Assembly (NCBI RefSeq): GCF_003946465.1
Contig: NZ_RHOL01000007.1
Location: forward strand, 34,375-98,374
DNA: 64,000 nt
DNA from: Lacticaseibacillus hegangensis
GTDB taxonomy: Bacteria; Bacillota; Bacilli; Lactobacillales; Lactobacillaceae
Reading direction: 5' to 3'
Shown here: positions 18,328-27,783 of the stretch, in pieces
Layout of the letters: every line of letters begins with the position of its first letter
Position numbering within the stretch: the first letter of the stretch is position 1
Notes under the pieces: generated by a model
What the model was told of the DNA's origin: nothing
Seen by the model: the letters and a program-made list of their open reading frames with translations, nothing else
Databases searched by the model: none
Translations under genes and position numbers: made by a program

Positions 18328-20649
18328 TTAACTCTCCCCTTTTGGCTGGTCCGGTTGGATAAAGACCTTCCGCGGCTTGCTGCCTTCGCTCGGGCCAACG
18401 ACGTGGTTGGCTTCAAGGTCATCGATCAACCGCGCAGCGCGGTTGTAGCCGATGCGAAAGCGCCGCTGCAGCAGTGACGTTGACGCGGTCTGCTGCTGAA
18501 TCACAAACGCCTTCGCCTCGTCGTACAACTCGTCTTCCGAATCCCCGGCGGCGGCCGCTTCCGGCTCGTCGCTTGGCGTCATGTCCTCAACATATTCCGG
18601 TGCCACCTGATCGGTGATCGACTGGACCACCGCTTCAACGTCTTCTGAAGAAATGTAGGCGCCCTGAATCCGCAGCGGCTTGGCCGCGTCAATTGGGGCA
18701 AACAACATGTCCCCGCGCCCAAGCAGCTTCTCGGCCCCGTTCATGTCCAAAATCGTCCGGGAATCGACGCCAGACGAAACCGCAAAGGCGATGCGCGACG
18801 GGAAGTTGGCCTTGATCAGGCCGGTGATCACGTCAACACTTGGCCGCTGCGTCGCGATGATCACATGGATCCCCGCCGCCCGGGCCATCTGGCCCAGACG
18901 CACCAGTGCGGTTTCGACCTCAGTTCCTGCGACCATCATCAAGTCAGACAATTCGTCCACGATCACGACAATCAGCGGCAGCGGCGGCAAATCAGGATCG
19001 TCGGCGGTCTTCGCCTTTTGATTGTACTCGCCAATGTTGCGCACCCCGGCGGCCGCGAAGCGCTCATAGCGGTTCTCCATTTCCTTGACCACTTTATTCA
19101 AGGCCGACGGGGCCTTTTTGGCCTCGGTCACAACTGGCGTAAGCAGGTGCGGCACGCCGTCGTAAACGGACAGTTCCACCTTTTTCGGATCGATCAGCAT
19201 CAAGCGGACCTGGTCCGGCTTGGTCGTCATTAGGATGCTCGTGATGATCACGTTGATCATCACCGATTTCCCTGAACCGGTTGCCCCGGCGATCAGAAGA
19301 TGCGGCATCTTGGTCAGGTCGAACGTCTTGACTCGCCCGTCCACGTCCTTGCCCAGGGGAATGACCAGCGGTTTCCCCGGATGCGCCGGCGTTTTCTCCA
19401 GCACTTCTCGGAATCCGACCGTGGCCACCTGCTGGTTGGGCACTTCAATGCCGATCAGCGACTTGCCAGGGATTGGCGCCTCAATGCGAATATCCTTCGC
19501 CGCCAGCGCCAGTGCCAGATCATCAGACAGGTTCGTGATCTTGGACACTTTCACCCCAGTGGCCGGCTGAATCTCGTACTGAGTGATGCTCGGCCCGAGC
19601 GTCGCCTGTTTGACCGTCACGTCAACGCCAAAAGAGCGCAAGGTCTCACTGAGTTTGACTGAGTTCTTCCGAATCTTGGCCGTCTCCGCCGATTGGTCGG
19701 TCGCCGGAATCGGCGTCAGCAGGCTCATCGGCGGCATCACGTAATCACCGCTGGCGCCAGTGCTGGTGTCGAGGGGCTGCTCTGCATCTGAAGCCGCCTG
19801 TTTATCCTCGGCCAAAAGCTCAGTCTGGGCGGCTTCTGAGTGCGGCACGTTGATTTTAATCTCTTCCTGCCGCTGGGCCACTGGCTTGGGGAGATCTTTA
19901 CCGGCCGCATGTTCAGTCTCCGCCACAGAAGGGGCCACAGTACTTCTGACCGCTGGCTGATCGGCTGGCGTCTCCGCAGGCTTTGGGGCCTCGCGCTTCG
20001 CCGCGCGCTCCTGGTGACTTTGGTCAAACTGGTTGCGCAACCCGGCAATCGCCTCGCCGAGCTTGGCGGCAAACCAGTGACCGGCCGCAAATACCTGTGC
20101 TGGCTTGACGCCTGCCAAGGCTGCCACCCCGATCACGATGATCAGCCAGAATAAAATCATGGCGCCGATTTCGGCTAGCAGCGGCGCGAAGAGGTTCAAC
20201 AGCCCCGCACCCAGCAGGCCCCCGCCGACGCGCGACGTCGTGGCTTGCAGGGCAAAGTCGCCCTGAAGCAGCCGCCAGGTCGCCAGGAAAAAGTGGGTGT
20301 GCACGCTTTGTGCCGCCATCGCACTGCCCGACAGCACCCCTAAGGCGCCAAGGCCAATAAGGCCCCCGCCCCAGCTTAGGCGGGCGGTGGGCCGCAGCGC
20401 TTTGCCGGAGACAATCAACCAGGACCCGTACACCGCGACTATCGCTGCGCCAAGCAGATAGGCATCCCCAATCACCAACCGGAAGCAGTTGGCAAGGAAG
20501 GTCCCAATGATGCCGAGTCTAAAGAAGGCCAACGCCGCCACGACAAATAACCCGCAGCCAACCCAGTTTAAGGTGTGGTCAACTTTGCGAGTGCGGGGTT
20601 TACGTTTGGTTGTTGGTTTTCGCTTGCTGGTCGTCCGCCGCTGCGCCAT
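18328..20649 (-). CDS. ftsK: DNA translocase FtsK/SpoIIIE
   Basis: FtsK pumps chromosome ends through the closing septum. The 773-residue protein has four or five N-terminal membrane helices (about 30-180), a charged linker (about 210-320), the RecA-like motor with Walker A AGATGSGKSVMINV near 454 and VIVDELSDLMM, and a C-terminal winged-helix gamma domain (TSLLQRRFRIGYNRAARLID) that reads chromosome polarity. The ATG follows GAAGGAGG. Confidence 0.96.
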   Translation of the reverse strand: MAQRRTTSKRKPTTKRKPRTRKVDHTLNWVGCGLFVVAALAFFRLGIIGTFLANCFRLVIGDAYLLGAAIVAVYGSWLIVSGKALRPTARLSWGGGLIGLGALGVLSGSAMAAQSVHTHFFLATWRLLQGDFALQATTSRVGGGLLGAGLLNLFAPLLAEIGAMILFWLIIVIGVAALAGVKPAQVFAAGHWFAAKLGEAIAGLRNQFDQSHQERAAKREAPKPAETPADQPAVRSTVAPSVAETEHAAGKDLPKPVAQRQEEIKINVPHSEAAQTELLAEDKQAASDAEQPLDTSTGASGDYVMPPMSLLTPIPATDQSAETAKIRKNSVKLSETLRSFGVDVTVKQATLGPSITQYEIQPATGVKVSKITNLSDDLALALAAKDIRIEAPIPGKSLIGIEVPNQQVATVGFREVLEKTPAHPGKPLVIPLGKDVDGRVKTFDLTKMPHLLIAGATGSGKSVMINVIITSILMTTKPDQVRLMLIDPKKVELSVYDGVPHLLTPVVTEAKKAPSALNKVVKEMENRYERFAAAGVRNIGEYNQKAKTADDPDLPPLPLIVVIVDELSDLMMVAGTEVETALVRLGQMARAAGIHVIIATQRPSVDVITGLIKANFPSRIAFAVSSGVDSRTILDMNGAEKLLGRGDMLFAPIDAAKPLRIQGAYISSEDVEAVVQSITDQVAPEYVEDMTPSDEPEAAAAGDSEDELYDEAKAFVIQQQTASTSLLQRRFRIGYNRAARLIDDLEANHVVGPSEGSKPRKVFIQPDQPKGES

Positions 20650-20726
20650 GAATTGCCTCCTTCGAATCTACGCTTCATTATACACGAGGCTTTCACGAAT
20701 AGAAAAAAGCATGTTAACGCCAAGCG

Positions 20727-21236
20727 CTACTTCAACTTGTCATGAGGGTATACATGGCTGCGCTCCAGGCCCGCAAAGCTTTGCTGGCGCAGTGCCTCGT
20801 AGATGACAAGCGCGGCACAGTTGGACAGGTTCAGCGCCCGCACCTTATCAGTCATGGGAATCCGCACCGCCTTTTCCGGGTTGGCGCGCATGAACGGCTC
20901 AGGCAGACCGGTGGTCTCTTTGCCAAACATGAAGTAGTGATCCACGCTGGTGTCGCTGTAATCAACATCGGAATAAGTCTGCTCGGCGAACTTGGAAACG
21001 AGGTACAAATACTGGGGGTCCTTTACGGTTGCCATGAACGCCTCAAGCGAGTCATGGTAAACAATCTTGACTGACGCCCAGTAGTCAAGGCCGGCACGCT
21101 TGAGGTGCTTGTCGTCCACGGCAAAGCCCAGCGGCTTGATCAGGTCCAGCACGCTGTCGGTCGCCGCCGCCGTGCGCGCAATGTTGCCGGTGTTGGCTGG
21201 GATCAGCGGTTGATAAAGCACAATATGATTCGTCAT
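20727..21236 (-). CDS. trmL: tRNA (cytidine/uridine-2'-O-)-methyltransferase TrmL
   Basis: TrmL methylates the ribose at wobble position 34 of certain leucine tRNAs, using SAM. The 169-residue SPOUT protein starts MTNHIVLYQPLIPANTGNIA and ends in the knotted SAM site with FGKETTGLPEPFM and RALNLSNCAALVIYEALRQ. The ATG at 21234-21236 follows GGAGGT. An in-frame ATG 25 codons upstream exists but lacks a matching ribosome site, and a hairpin lies in between. Confidence 0.93.
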   Translation of the reverse strand: MTNHIVLYQPLIPANTGNIARTAAATDSVLDLIKPLGFAVDDKHLKRAGLDYWASVKIVYHDSLEAFMATVKDPQYLYLVSKFAEQTYSDVDYSDTSVDHYFMFGKETTGLPEPFMRANPEKAVRIPMTDKVRALNLSNCAALVIYEALRQQSFAGLERSHVYPHDKLK

Positions 21237-21251
21237 GTCACTTACCTCCAC

Positions 21252-21278
21252 AAAAAAACGCACCACCTCGGTGACTGC
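21252..21278 (-). terminator. Hairpin with T-tract directly before trmL
   Basis: On the minus strand GCAGTCACC and GTGGTGC form an imperfect 7-base-pair stem followed by seven T and then the trmL ribosome site. It could be a terminator for upstream transcription or a leader attenuator. The stem is modest, so confidence is low. Confidence 0.4.
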
Positions 21279-21456
21279 ACGGCGAGACGGTACGTTAGTT
21301 AAGTTTTTCATCGCTAACTTTTATCAATTTCCCAAAAGCAAGCCCTGATAAAAGCCAGAAATAAAAATGCTTAAGAGTAATTTAACACCGATCACCAACC
21401 GGTGCAAGGCCTCTTCAAATATTTAGCGCTTTCAAGATACTTCCCTTAGTGTTTTC

Positions 21457-22287
21457 TCATCTAAGCTTTGCCTCAAGCAACAGGACGTCGACATGGATGC
21501 TGGCCGGCGGCGCCGCCACCATCGCCGCCCGCTTAGCCGGGTCGGCCTGCCAGGTCAAAGGCGTCATCTTCATGACGTCTTCAAATTGGTTGGGCGAGAC
21601 CGGGAAATCATAGGTCAACGGCGTTTGGGTCGCGTCTGGATACGCCGCCAGAAACCGGTCGAGTACGGCCCGGTTGCTGTATGCCGCCTTGGCAGTGCCG
21701 GCATACAGCCCCTGCCGGAGCTCGCGCAAGTAACCCGCCGCCGGAATGACCTTGAACAGCCGCCCCTCAGGCCGCAGCACACGGTCGAATTCCTGATACG
21801 CCCCTGGCGAGAATAAATCGACCACCGCCGAAAAACTGCCGGGCAGAAACGGCAGACGAGCCAGATCCGCCACGCAGAACACCGCGCTGGTCGCAAGCCG
21901 GCCGGCCAGCGCAATGGCCGGCGCTGAGATATCAAACCCCACCGCCTGCGCGCCGCTTTCGGCCAGCCTGGAAGTTGGGGTGCCTTCCCCACAGCCGACG
22001 TCAAGCACCGTGTCTCCGGCGCCCAACTGGCTTTGAATCGCGGCCACAAACGGCGCGAAGAACCCGGCCTGAAGCACGCGCCGCCGCGCCTCGAGCATCG
22101 GTGTGTCGTACTCCGTTGCGCTGGGTTTGGCCAGAAAATTCACGGTCCCTTTTTTAGCCAAATCATAGCGGTGCCCATTTGCGCACACCAGGCTGGTCTG
22201 ACTGAGCGTCAGCGCCTCACCGCAGACCGGACAGGCAAACACACCAAGCTTTGCCATCGCCTGCGCTTTTTCTTCGATTTTTCGCAT
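21457..22287 (-). CDS. rlmA: 23S rRNA (guanine) methyltransferase RlmA family
   Basis: RlmA enzymes methylate a guanine in helix 35 of 23S rRNA near the peptide exit tunnel; the type II relatives influence macrolide and tylosin sensitivity. The protein has a zinc ribbon (CPVCGEALT, then CANGH) in the first 40 residues, and the SAM motif VLDVGCGEGTPTSRLA near 94. The ATG at 22285-22287 follows AAAGGG. Whether it modifies G745 or G748 cannot be told from the sequence. Confidence 0.9.
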   Translation of the reverse strand: MRKIEEKAQAMAKLGVFACPVCGEALTLSQTSLVCANGHRYDLAKKGTVNFLAKPSATEYDTPMLEARRRVLQAGFFAPFVAAIQSQLGAGDTVLDVGCGEGTPTSRLAESGAQAVGFDISAPAIALAGRLATSAVFCVADLARLPFLPGSFSAVVDLFSPGAYQEFDRVLRPEGRLFKVIPAAGYLRELRQGLYAGTAKAAYSNRAVLDRFLAAYPDATQTPLTYDFPVSPNQFEDVMKMTPLTWQADPAKRAAMVAAPPASIHVDVLLLEAKLR

Positions 22288-22357
22288 CACGCATCCCTTT
22301 CCCGCGAACTCTCACAGTTTTATAGTACACTTAAGAAAAAGGTCTGCGGAGGTCATC

Positions 22358-23305
22358 ATGCTTTCAGTCTACAAATTTGATGATACAAAAGGTGGCTTGA
22401 AGCCACAAGCCAAAATCGAACCAGGGGTCTGGATCAACGTCACCGACCCCAGCCAGGACGAGCTGACCACGCTGGAAAAGAAAACGCGGGTCCCTGAGGA
22501 CTTCCTGCTTTACGGCTTAGACCCTGACGAGGGCGCACGTTACGAATACGACGAGGACGTCGATGTGCACCTGCTGATTTTTGACATGCCCGTGGCCACC
22601 TTGGACCCGAAAAAGCGCGTCACCTATAAAACTGTTCCGCTCGCGATCATCCTGACGCCCTCCGCCCTGATCACGATCGACACGCAGCACCAGCCGCTCT
22701 TAGCCTTGTTCGCCGAAAACAAAGTGACCGGCTTTGACCCGCGGCGCAAAACTCAGGCCGCACTGCTGATGATGTACCGGGCCACGGCCGCGTATCTCAC
22801 CTACCTGCGCGATATCAACAAGGCCCGCGAAAGCCTTGAGGCCAAGCTGCAATCCAGCCTGCGCAACGAAGAACTTTACGGGCTCATGGGCATTCAGCGC
22901 GGCTTGGTCTATTTCATGATGAGTCTGCGGACCGACCGCAACGTGCTGCAGCAATTGGAACGCACCAATCCCTTGCGATTGGACGACGACGGCGCCGACC
23001 TGCTGGACGACATCCTCATTGAAAACCAGCAGGGCATCGAAATGGCTCAGATCTCCAATTCAATTATCAGCGAGACCACGGACACTTATTCCAATATCAT
23101 CAACAACAACATGAACGGGGTCATGAAATTTCTGACGTCCTACTCGATCATCCTGACCATCCCCACGCTGGTCTTCTCCTTTTATGGGATGAATATGGAT
23201 CTGCCTTGGGCCGGCATGCATATCTCATGGATCATCACAATCATCATCTCCCTGATCATCTCGGTGCTCATCGGCTTGCAGTTCTGGAAGAACCGATATT
23301 TTTGA
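22358..23305 (+). CDS. corA: CorA family magnesium transporter
   Basis: CorA is a pentameric channel for Mg2+. The 315-residue protein has a large cytoplasmic funnel domain and two C-terminal helices. The signature YGMNMDLPW lies after the first helix, at about residue 287. The start ATG follows GGAGG. A terminator follows. It is divergent from rlmA. Confidence 0.93.
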   Translation: MLSVYKFDDTKGGLKPQAKIEPGVWINVTDPSQDELTTLEKKTRVPEDFLLYGLDPDEGARYEYDEDVDVHLLIFDMPVATLDPKKRVTYKTVPLAIILTPSALITIDTQHQPLLALFAENKVTGFDPRRKTQAALLMMYRATAAYLTYLRDINKARESLEAKLQSSLRNEELYGLMGIQRGLVYFMMSLRTDRNVLQQLERTNPLRLDDDGADLLDDILIENQQGIEMAQISNSIISETTDTYSNIINNNMNGVMKFLTSYSIILTIPTLVFSFYGMNMDLPWAGMHISWIITIIISLIISVLIGLQFWKNRYF

Positions 23306-23311
23306 CAGCTG

Positions 23312-23339
23312 ACCCTCGCCGCGGCGAGGGTATTCTTTT
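23312..23339 (+). terminator. Terminator after corA
   Basis: ACCCTCGCC and GGCGAGGGT form a 9-base-pair stem followed by ATTCTTTT. Confidence 0.8.
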
Positions 23340-23355
23340 GCTCCTCAGCTGAATT

Positions 23356-23428
23356 GTTCGATACGTTACGAACAATAAAATGTTATTTACAGAAATAATT
23401 TGACATTTCCGAACACTTACCGTATATT
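23356..23428 (+). promoter_or_regulatory. guaC promoter with purine-type CGAAC boxes
   Basis: TTGACA (23400-23405), a 17-base spacer and TATATT (23423-23428) form a strong promoter. Inside the spacer is ATTTCCGAACACT, one mismatch from the lactic-acid-bacterial PurBox AWWWCCGAACWWT. Upstream, 23356-23373 reads GTTCGATACGTTACGAAC, an inverted pair of the same CGAAC core. The box between -35 and -10 suggests repression. Control by PurR or another purine regulator is inference. Confidence 0.65.
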
Positions 23429-23484
23429 AGCGCGTGGTGTGGCAAAGGTCACACGAGTTCTCGAGGCGTGAAAGGACGATAAGC

Positions 23485-24462
23485 ATGGAAATTTTTGATT
23501 ACGAAGACATTCAGCTGATCCCAAACAAATGCGTGGTGCGGTCCCGCAAGGAAGTGGACACTAGCGTTGAATTGGGCGGCCACACATTCAAACTACCAGT
23601 GGTGCCGGCCAACATGCAGACCATCATCGATGCGCCACTGGCGAAGTGGCTGGCTGCCAATGGGTACTTCTACGTCATGCACCGCTTCAACCCGGAAACG
23701 CGGGCGCAATTTGTCGCTGACATGCACGACGCCGGCCTCTTCGCGTCGATTTCCGTCGGTGTGAAAGACGAGGAGTTTTCCTTCATCAAAGAACTCGCCG
23801 GCGCGCAGCTGGTACCTGAGTACATCACCATTGACATCGCCCATGGCCACGCTGACATTGTGATGGACATGATCCGCCACATTAAAAAATATCTGCCGGA
23901 CAGCTTCGTCATTGCCGGCAACGTCGGCACCCCACAAGGCGTCCGCGATTTGGAAAACGCCGGTGCAGACGCCACTAAAGTCGGTATCGGCCCGGGTAAG
24001 GTCTGCATCACCAAGCTCAAAACCGGCTTTGGGACCGGCGGCTGGCAACTGGCGGCCCTGCGGTGGTGCGCCAAAGCTGCGCGCAAGCCGATCATCACTG
24101 ACGGTGGGATCCGCAACAACGGTGACATCGCCAAAAGCATTCGCTTCGGTGCCACCATGTGCATGATCGGCTCCCTGTTTGCCGGCCACAAGGAGACCCC
24201 AGGCAAGCACATCGTCAAGGACGGCAAGGAGTACCAGGAGTATTACGGCTCGGCTTCAGAGTATCAAAAAGGGGCTCACCACAACGTTGAAGGCAAGAAG
24301 ATCCTCCTGCCGGTCAAAGGCTCGATCAAGGACACTTTGATTGAAATGCAAGAAGACCTGCAGTCGGCTGTTTCTTACGCCGGCGGCCGAGACATCGGCG
24401 CCTTAAAGGCGGTTGATTACGTCATCGTCAAAAATTCCATTTTCAACGGCGACCAATATTAA
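23485..24462 (+). CDS. guaC: GMP reductase
   Basis: GuaC converts GMP to IMP with NADPH, linking guanine salvage to the purine pool. The 325-residue protein starts [20 protein letters not shown] and carries the catalytic cysteine in [19 protein letters not shown] near 175-193, followed by [11 protein letters not shown]. No CBS domains are present, which separates it from IMP dehydrogenase. The ATG at 23485 has AAAGGA upstream; an earlier in-frame start overlaps the promoter region and is unlikely. Confidence 0.95.
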   Translation: MEIFDYEDIQLIPNKCVVRSRKEVDTSVELGGHTFKLPVVPANMQTIIDAPLAKWLAANGYFYVMHRFNPETRAQFVADMHDAGLFASISVGVKDEEFSFIKELAGAQLVPEYITIDIAHGHADIVMDMIRHIKKYLPDSFVIAGNVGTPQGVRDLENAGADATKVGIGPGKVCITKLKTGFGTGGWQLAALRWCAKAARKPIITDGGIRNNGDIAKSIRFGATMCMIGSLFAGHKETPGKHIVKDGKEYQEYYGSASEYQKGAHHNVEGKKILLPVKGSIKDTLIEMQEDLQSAVSYAGGRDIGALKAVDYVIVKNSIFNGDQY

Positions 24463-24472
24463 TCAGCTCACC

Positions 24473-24505
24473 CAGCAGCCTGCCGGATTCGGCGGGCTGT
24501 TGCTG
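24473..24505 (+). terminator. Strong hairpin after guaC without a clear T-tract
   Basis: CAGCAGCCTGCCG pairs with CGGCGGGCTGTTGCTG almost completely. No run of T follows, so it may stabilise the transcript 3' end rather than terminate. Confidence 0.5.
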
Positions 24506-24569
24506 GCTGCATAGCTGTATCCGTTTTCTGGTATAATGACCGAGTACGCATTTACGAGGAGGCAATACA

Positions 24570-25604
24570 TTGAAAGAAACAGTTTTACTTGGTGGTTACA
24601 CCAAACACGAAGGCCAAGGCGTTTACCGGGCGACCTTCGATTCCGAAACTGGCCGGTTAAGCAAGGCTGAACCATACATCACCGGTATCGGCTCGCCCAC
24701 CTACCTGGCCGTCTCCAAAGCCAACGCTGCCTACCTGGTCGACGCCGCGGACGGCAAAGGCGGGCTGGCCGCCTTTGACCTCAATCAAACGCCGCCGCAG
24801 CTGCTCAACACCGTCTTAGAGCCCGGGACTAGCCCGGCGCATGTGTCAATTGATGAAAAACGTCAGCTGGTCTTTGCGGCGAACTATCATGAAGGCCGCG
24901 TTAACGTTTATAAGATCAACGCCGACCGCACCTTGACCCCGACTGATGTTGCCCGCCACCACGGCCACGGTCCGCTGCCCGAGCAGGACGCCAGCCACGT
25001 GCACTTTGCGGCTTTGACGCCGGACGGGCGGCTGGCTGTGATCGACCTGGGCACTGACGAGGTCTACACCTACCCGGTCGACGACGCCGGCAAGCTCGGC
25101 ACCCCAGCCATTTTGAAACTGGCCCCGGGCTTTGGCCCTCGTCACCTGGTCTTCCATCATGACAAGCCGATCGCCTATCTGCTGGGCGAACTGTCCAGCC
25201 AGATCAGCGTGCTGCAATACGATCCAGCCACAGGCGGGTTCACGCAGGGGCAAACTCAAAAGACCATCCCGGCCGACTGGACCAAGCACAACGGCGCTGC
25301 CGCGATCCGCATCAGCTCAGACTCCCGATTTATCTATGCGACTAACCGCGGGTACAACAGCGTTGTCGTTTACTCAGTCTCCGAGGACGGCCTCGAGCTC
25401 ACCGAAGTGCAGCAAATTTCGACGGAAGGTGATTTCCCGCGCGATGCGAACCTCGACTTGACCGAAAACTACCTGCTGGCGGTCAACCAGAACACCAGCA
25501 ACGCCACCCTGTACTCACGTGACAGCGGCTCTGGCAAACTGACGGCAGTCCAAAAGGACATCGTCGCCCCGGAATCAGTCAATGTCGTGTTTCTCAAAGC
25601 TTAA
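24570..25604 (+). CDS. pgl: 6-phosphogluconolactonase (beta-propeller type)
   Basis: The enzyme hydrolyses 6-phosphogluconolactone in the oxidative pentose phosphate path. The 344-residue protein is a seven-bladed-propeller lactonase, with blade-like repeats throughout and the family block HYHEG-like ANYHEGRVNVYKI near 104 and GFGPRHLVFH near 185. The start codon is TTG at 24570 with GGAGG at 24558-24562. An extended -10 promoter (TATAAT at about 24533) precedes it. Confidence 0.88.
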   Translation: MKETVLLGGYTKHEGQGVYRATFDSETGRLSKAEPYITGIGSPTYLAVSKANAAYLVDAADGKGGLAAFDLNQTPPQLLNTVLEPGTSPAHVSIDEKRQLVFAANYHEGRVNVYKINADRTLTPTDVARHHGHGPLPEQDASHVHFAALTPDGRLAVIDLGTDEVYTYPVDDAGKLGTPAILKLAPGFGPRHLVFHHDKPIAYLLGELSSQISVLQYDPATGGFTQGQTQKTIPADWTKHNGAAAIRISSDSRFIYATNRGYNSVVVYSVSEDGLELTEVQQISTEGDFPRDANLDLTENYLLAVNQNTSNATLYSRDSGSGKLTAVQKDIVAPESVNVVFLKA

Positions 25605-25740
25605 GTTCTTGCAGCGTGCCTAGAGGGTGCGCTGTTTTTATGCAGGCAATTCAGATTTTACCGAAATTTTGCCTTTTGCGCCTAGTCATCCTTGCCGAGT
25701 CCGGTATACTTGACCCATTGGCAACTTTGAGGAGGAAATT

Positions 25741-26562
25741 ATGTTAGATATAGTCAAAGCCGTGATCATCGGTATTGTCGAAGGGCTGACCGAGTTCTTG
25801 CCGATCAGTTCGACCGGCCACATCGACCTGGTCGATCAACTGGTCAAAATCAATCAGAGTCCGGCCTTCATGGCGATGTTTGAGTACGTGATCCAGTTCG
25901 GTGCGATCCTGGCTGTCGTGCTGCTCTACTTCACCAAGCTCAACCCGTGGGCCCCAAGCAAGTACAAACCCGAGCGCCAGGCCACCTGGACCCTGTGGTT
26001 CAAGGTGATCGTCGCGGTCCTGCCGTCCGTGATCATTGGCCTGCCGCTGAACGACTTCATGGACGCTCATTTGCACAAGCCAATCGTGGTGGCATCGATG
26101 TTGATCCTGTACGGGATCTTGTTCATTGTCATTGAGAATTACTTCAAGGACCGCTCGCCCAAAATCACGACCCTGGCAGACATCAGCTTCCAAACCGCGC
26201 TGTTCATCGGCCTCTTCCAGGCGTTGTCCATTGTCCCTGGCACCAGCCGCTCCGGCGCGACCATTCTCGGCGCCATCATCTTGGGTACCAGTCGCTACGT
26301 CGCCACCGAGTTTTCCTTTTTCCTGGCGATTCCGACCATGGTGGGTGTGTCGATTTTAAAAATCGGCTCGTATCTTATGAAAGGCAACGTCTTCACCGGC
26401 GCGCAGTGGGCGATCCTGCTGACGGGCATGGTGGTGTCGTTCCTAGTCGCGATCGTGGCCATCAAGTGGCTGCTCAAGTTTGTTCAGACCCATGACTTCA
26501 AGCCGTTTGGCTGGTACCGCATCGCGCTCGGGCTCGTCGTTTTGTTAGTCTTATTCATCTAG
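25741..26562 (+). CDS. uppP: Undecaprenyl-diphosphatase UppP/BacA
   Basis: UppP dephosphorylates undecaprenyl diphosphate so the lipid carrier can return for cell-wall synthesis; it also gives bacitracin tolerance. The 273-residue membrane protein has both signature segments: [14 protein letters not shown] near 16-29 and [10 protein letters not shown] near 167. About eight helices are predictable. The ATG follows GAGGAG. cutC starts 9 bases downstream, suggesting one operon. Confidence 0.95.
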   Translation: MLDIVKAVIIGIVEGLTEFLPISSTGHIDLVDQLVKINQSPAFMAMFEYVIQFGAILAVVLLYFTKLNPWAPSKYKPERQATWTLWFKVIVAVLPSVIIGLPLNDFMDAHLHKPIVVASMLILYGILFIVIENYFKDRSPKITTLADISFQTALFIGLFQALSIVPGTSRSGATILGAIILGTSRYVATEFSFFLAIPTMVGVSILKIGSYLMKGNVFTGAQWAILLTGMVVSFLVAIVAIKWLLKFVQTHDFKPFGWYRIALGLVVLLVLFI

Positions 26563-26571
26563 GAGGTTCTC

Positions 26572-27213
26572 ATGCTGTTAAAAGAAGCGTGTGTTGAAAA
26601 CTTCACCGATATTCCGGCTGCTTTACGGGCCGGCGCTAATCGTATCGAGCTGAACGACAATCTCACCGCCGGCGGCACCACGGTGTCCCGCGGGGTCATG
26701 GCGGCGGCCATCTCGTACGTGCACGAGCACGATGCGCGGATTGTCTGCATGATTCGGCCACGCGGTGGCAATTTTGTTTACACCGACACTGAGCTGAAAA
26801 TCATGGAAACCGACCTGTTCGCCGCACAAGAACTCGGCGCGGACGGTGTGGCCTTCGGTGCGTTGACCAACGCTAATTGGCTGGACGAAGACGCCATGGA
26901 AAATTTGATCGGCGCCGCTGGTGGCATGGAAGTAGTCATGCACATGGCGTTCGACGAAATTCCGGAAGCGCGCCAGCAGGAAGCCATTGACTGGCTCTCT
27001 GATCATGACGTCACCCGCATCCTGACGCACGGGGGCCCTTTGAGCGTGCCAATCACCCAAACCGTCCCGCACCTGCAGCAGTTGGTCAAAATGGCGACTG
27101 GCAAGCTCGAGATTTTGCCTGGCGGCGGCGTCACGGCAGCCAATGTGGACGAACTGACCGCCGCCATCGGCGTCAAGCAAGCTCACGGCACTAAGGTCGT
27201 CACGTTCAAGTAA
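26572..27213 (+). CDS. cutC: CutC family protein
   Basis: CutC is a TIM-barrel protein named for copper tolerance; its molecular function remains uncertain. The 213-residue product shows MLLKEACVENFTDIPAAL at the start, RIELNDNLTAGGTTVS, IRPRGGNFVYT and the C-terminal EILPGGGVTAANV. It is slightly shorter than the usual 240 or so residues but covers the barrel. It lies in a tight pair with uppP, and a terminator follows. Confidence 0.9.
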   Translation: MLLKEACVENFTDIPAALRAGANRIELNDNLTAGGTTVSRGVMAAAISYVHEHDARIVCMIRPRGGNFVYTDTELKIMETDLFAAQELGADGVAFGALTNANWLDEDAMENLIGAAGGMEVVMHMAFDEIPEARQQEAIDWLSDHDVTRILTHGGPLSVPITQTVPHLQQLVKMATGKLEILPGGGVTAANVDELTAAIGVKQAHGTKVVTFK

Positions 27214-27219
27214 GTGATC

Positions 27220-27248
27220 AAGCCTCGAGGTAATCCTCGAGGCTTTTT
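27220..27248 (+). terminator. Terminator after cutC
   Basis: AAGCCTCGAGG, loop TAAT and CCTCGAGGCTT form a perfect 11-base-pair stem followed by TTTTT. Confidence 0.92.
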
Positions 27249-27261
27249 AGGAGGGCAACAG

Positions 27262-27729
27262 ATGAATCCTGAGTTCACGACGATTGCGCTGCGCGTCGGC
27301 GGCATGTCGCGCCAGGCCTTGGCCGCGGCACTGACGGCCGCCCACATTGCGCGTGATGACGCGGCACGCACCCTGCTTCAAACCATGCCGGTTTACCCAG
27401 GAGAGCGGTCCTACCCGATTCGCCTTGGTTTGATGCACGCGAGCGACCTGGGGTTGGGGCAAGGTGCGACCCTGCCGCGCCTGACGCAGACGGCCCAGCA
27501 CTACGGGTTGGGACTGGTGCCACTGGCTGCCGCGGTCTACTTGCGCTTACAGTGGCGCACGCAAGCACCCGGCCAGGTCTTTGTCGCCAGCCCTGCGCTC
27601 AGCAACTCAGGCCCACGCGGGTTTGTGCTGGTGAACACCGACTCGCGCCTGCAGCTGCACGGCTTCTATGCCGGCGATGACGAGCCGGTTGAGCCCAACA
27701 CCACATTTGCCTTTGAATTAAGTATTTGA
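27262..27729 (+). CDS. Hypothetical protein of unknown family
   Basis: I do not recognise this 155-residue protein. The ATG at 27262 follows AGGAGGG, a good ribosome site, and the codon use matches its neighbours, so the gene looks real. There is no signal peptide or clear membrane helix. The N-terminal half is alanine/arginine rich and helical (RQALAAALTAAHIARDDAAR). The C-terminal half looks like beta strands and ends GDDEPVEPNTTFAFELSI. It has its own terminator on both sides, so it forms a single-gene unit between cutC and degV; how it is transcribed is not clear. Confidence 0.65.
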   Translation: MNPEFTTIALRVGGMSRQALAAALTAAHIARDDAARTLLQTMPVYPGERSYPIRLGLMHASDLGLGQGATLPRLTQTAQHYGLGLVPLAAAVYLRLQWRTQAPGQVFVASPALSNSGPRGFVLVNTDSRLQLHGFYAGDDEPVEPNTTFAFELSI

Positions 27730-27735
27730 ACACAA

Positions 27736-27779
27736 AACCGGCCGCCTGGCGAGTTCACTGCCAGGCGACCGGTTTTTTT
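27736..27779. terminator. Bidirectional terminator between the hypothetical gene and degV
   Basis: A 15-position stem (AACCGGCCGCCTGGC with GCCAGGCGACCGGTT, one mismatch) is followed by seven T on the plus strand and by TTTTG on the minus strand. Confidence 0.9.
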
Positions 27780-27783
27780 GACG

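Noticed and set aside
21252..21330. T-box riboswitch before trmL
   Set aside because: A GTACCG string and a hairpin with T7 are present, but the TGGNACC bulge sequence and a stem I specifier are missing.
23356..23373. SOS (LexA) box before guaC
   Set aside because: The half-sites are oriented GTTCG...CGAAC with an 8-base gap; the Gram-positive SOS box is CGAAC...GTTCG with 4. A purine-type box fits better.
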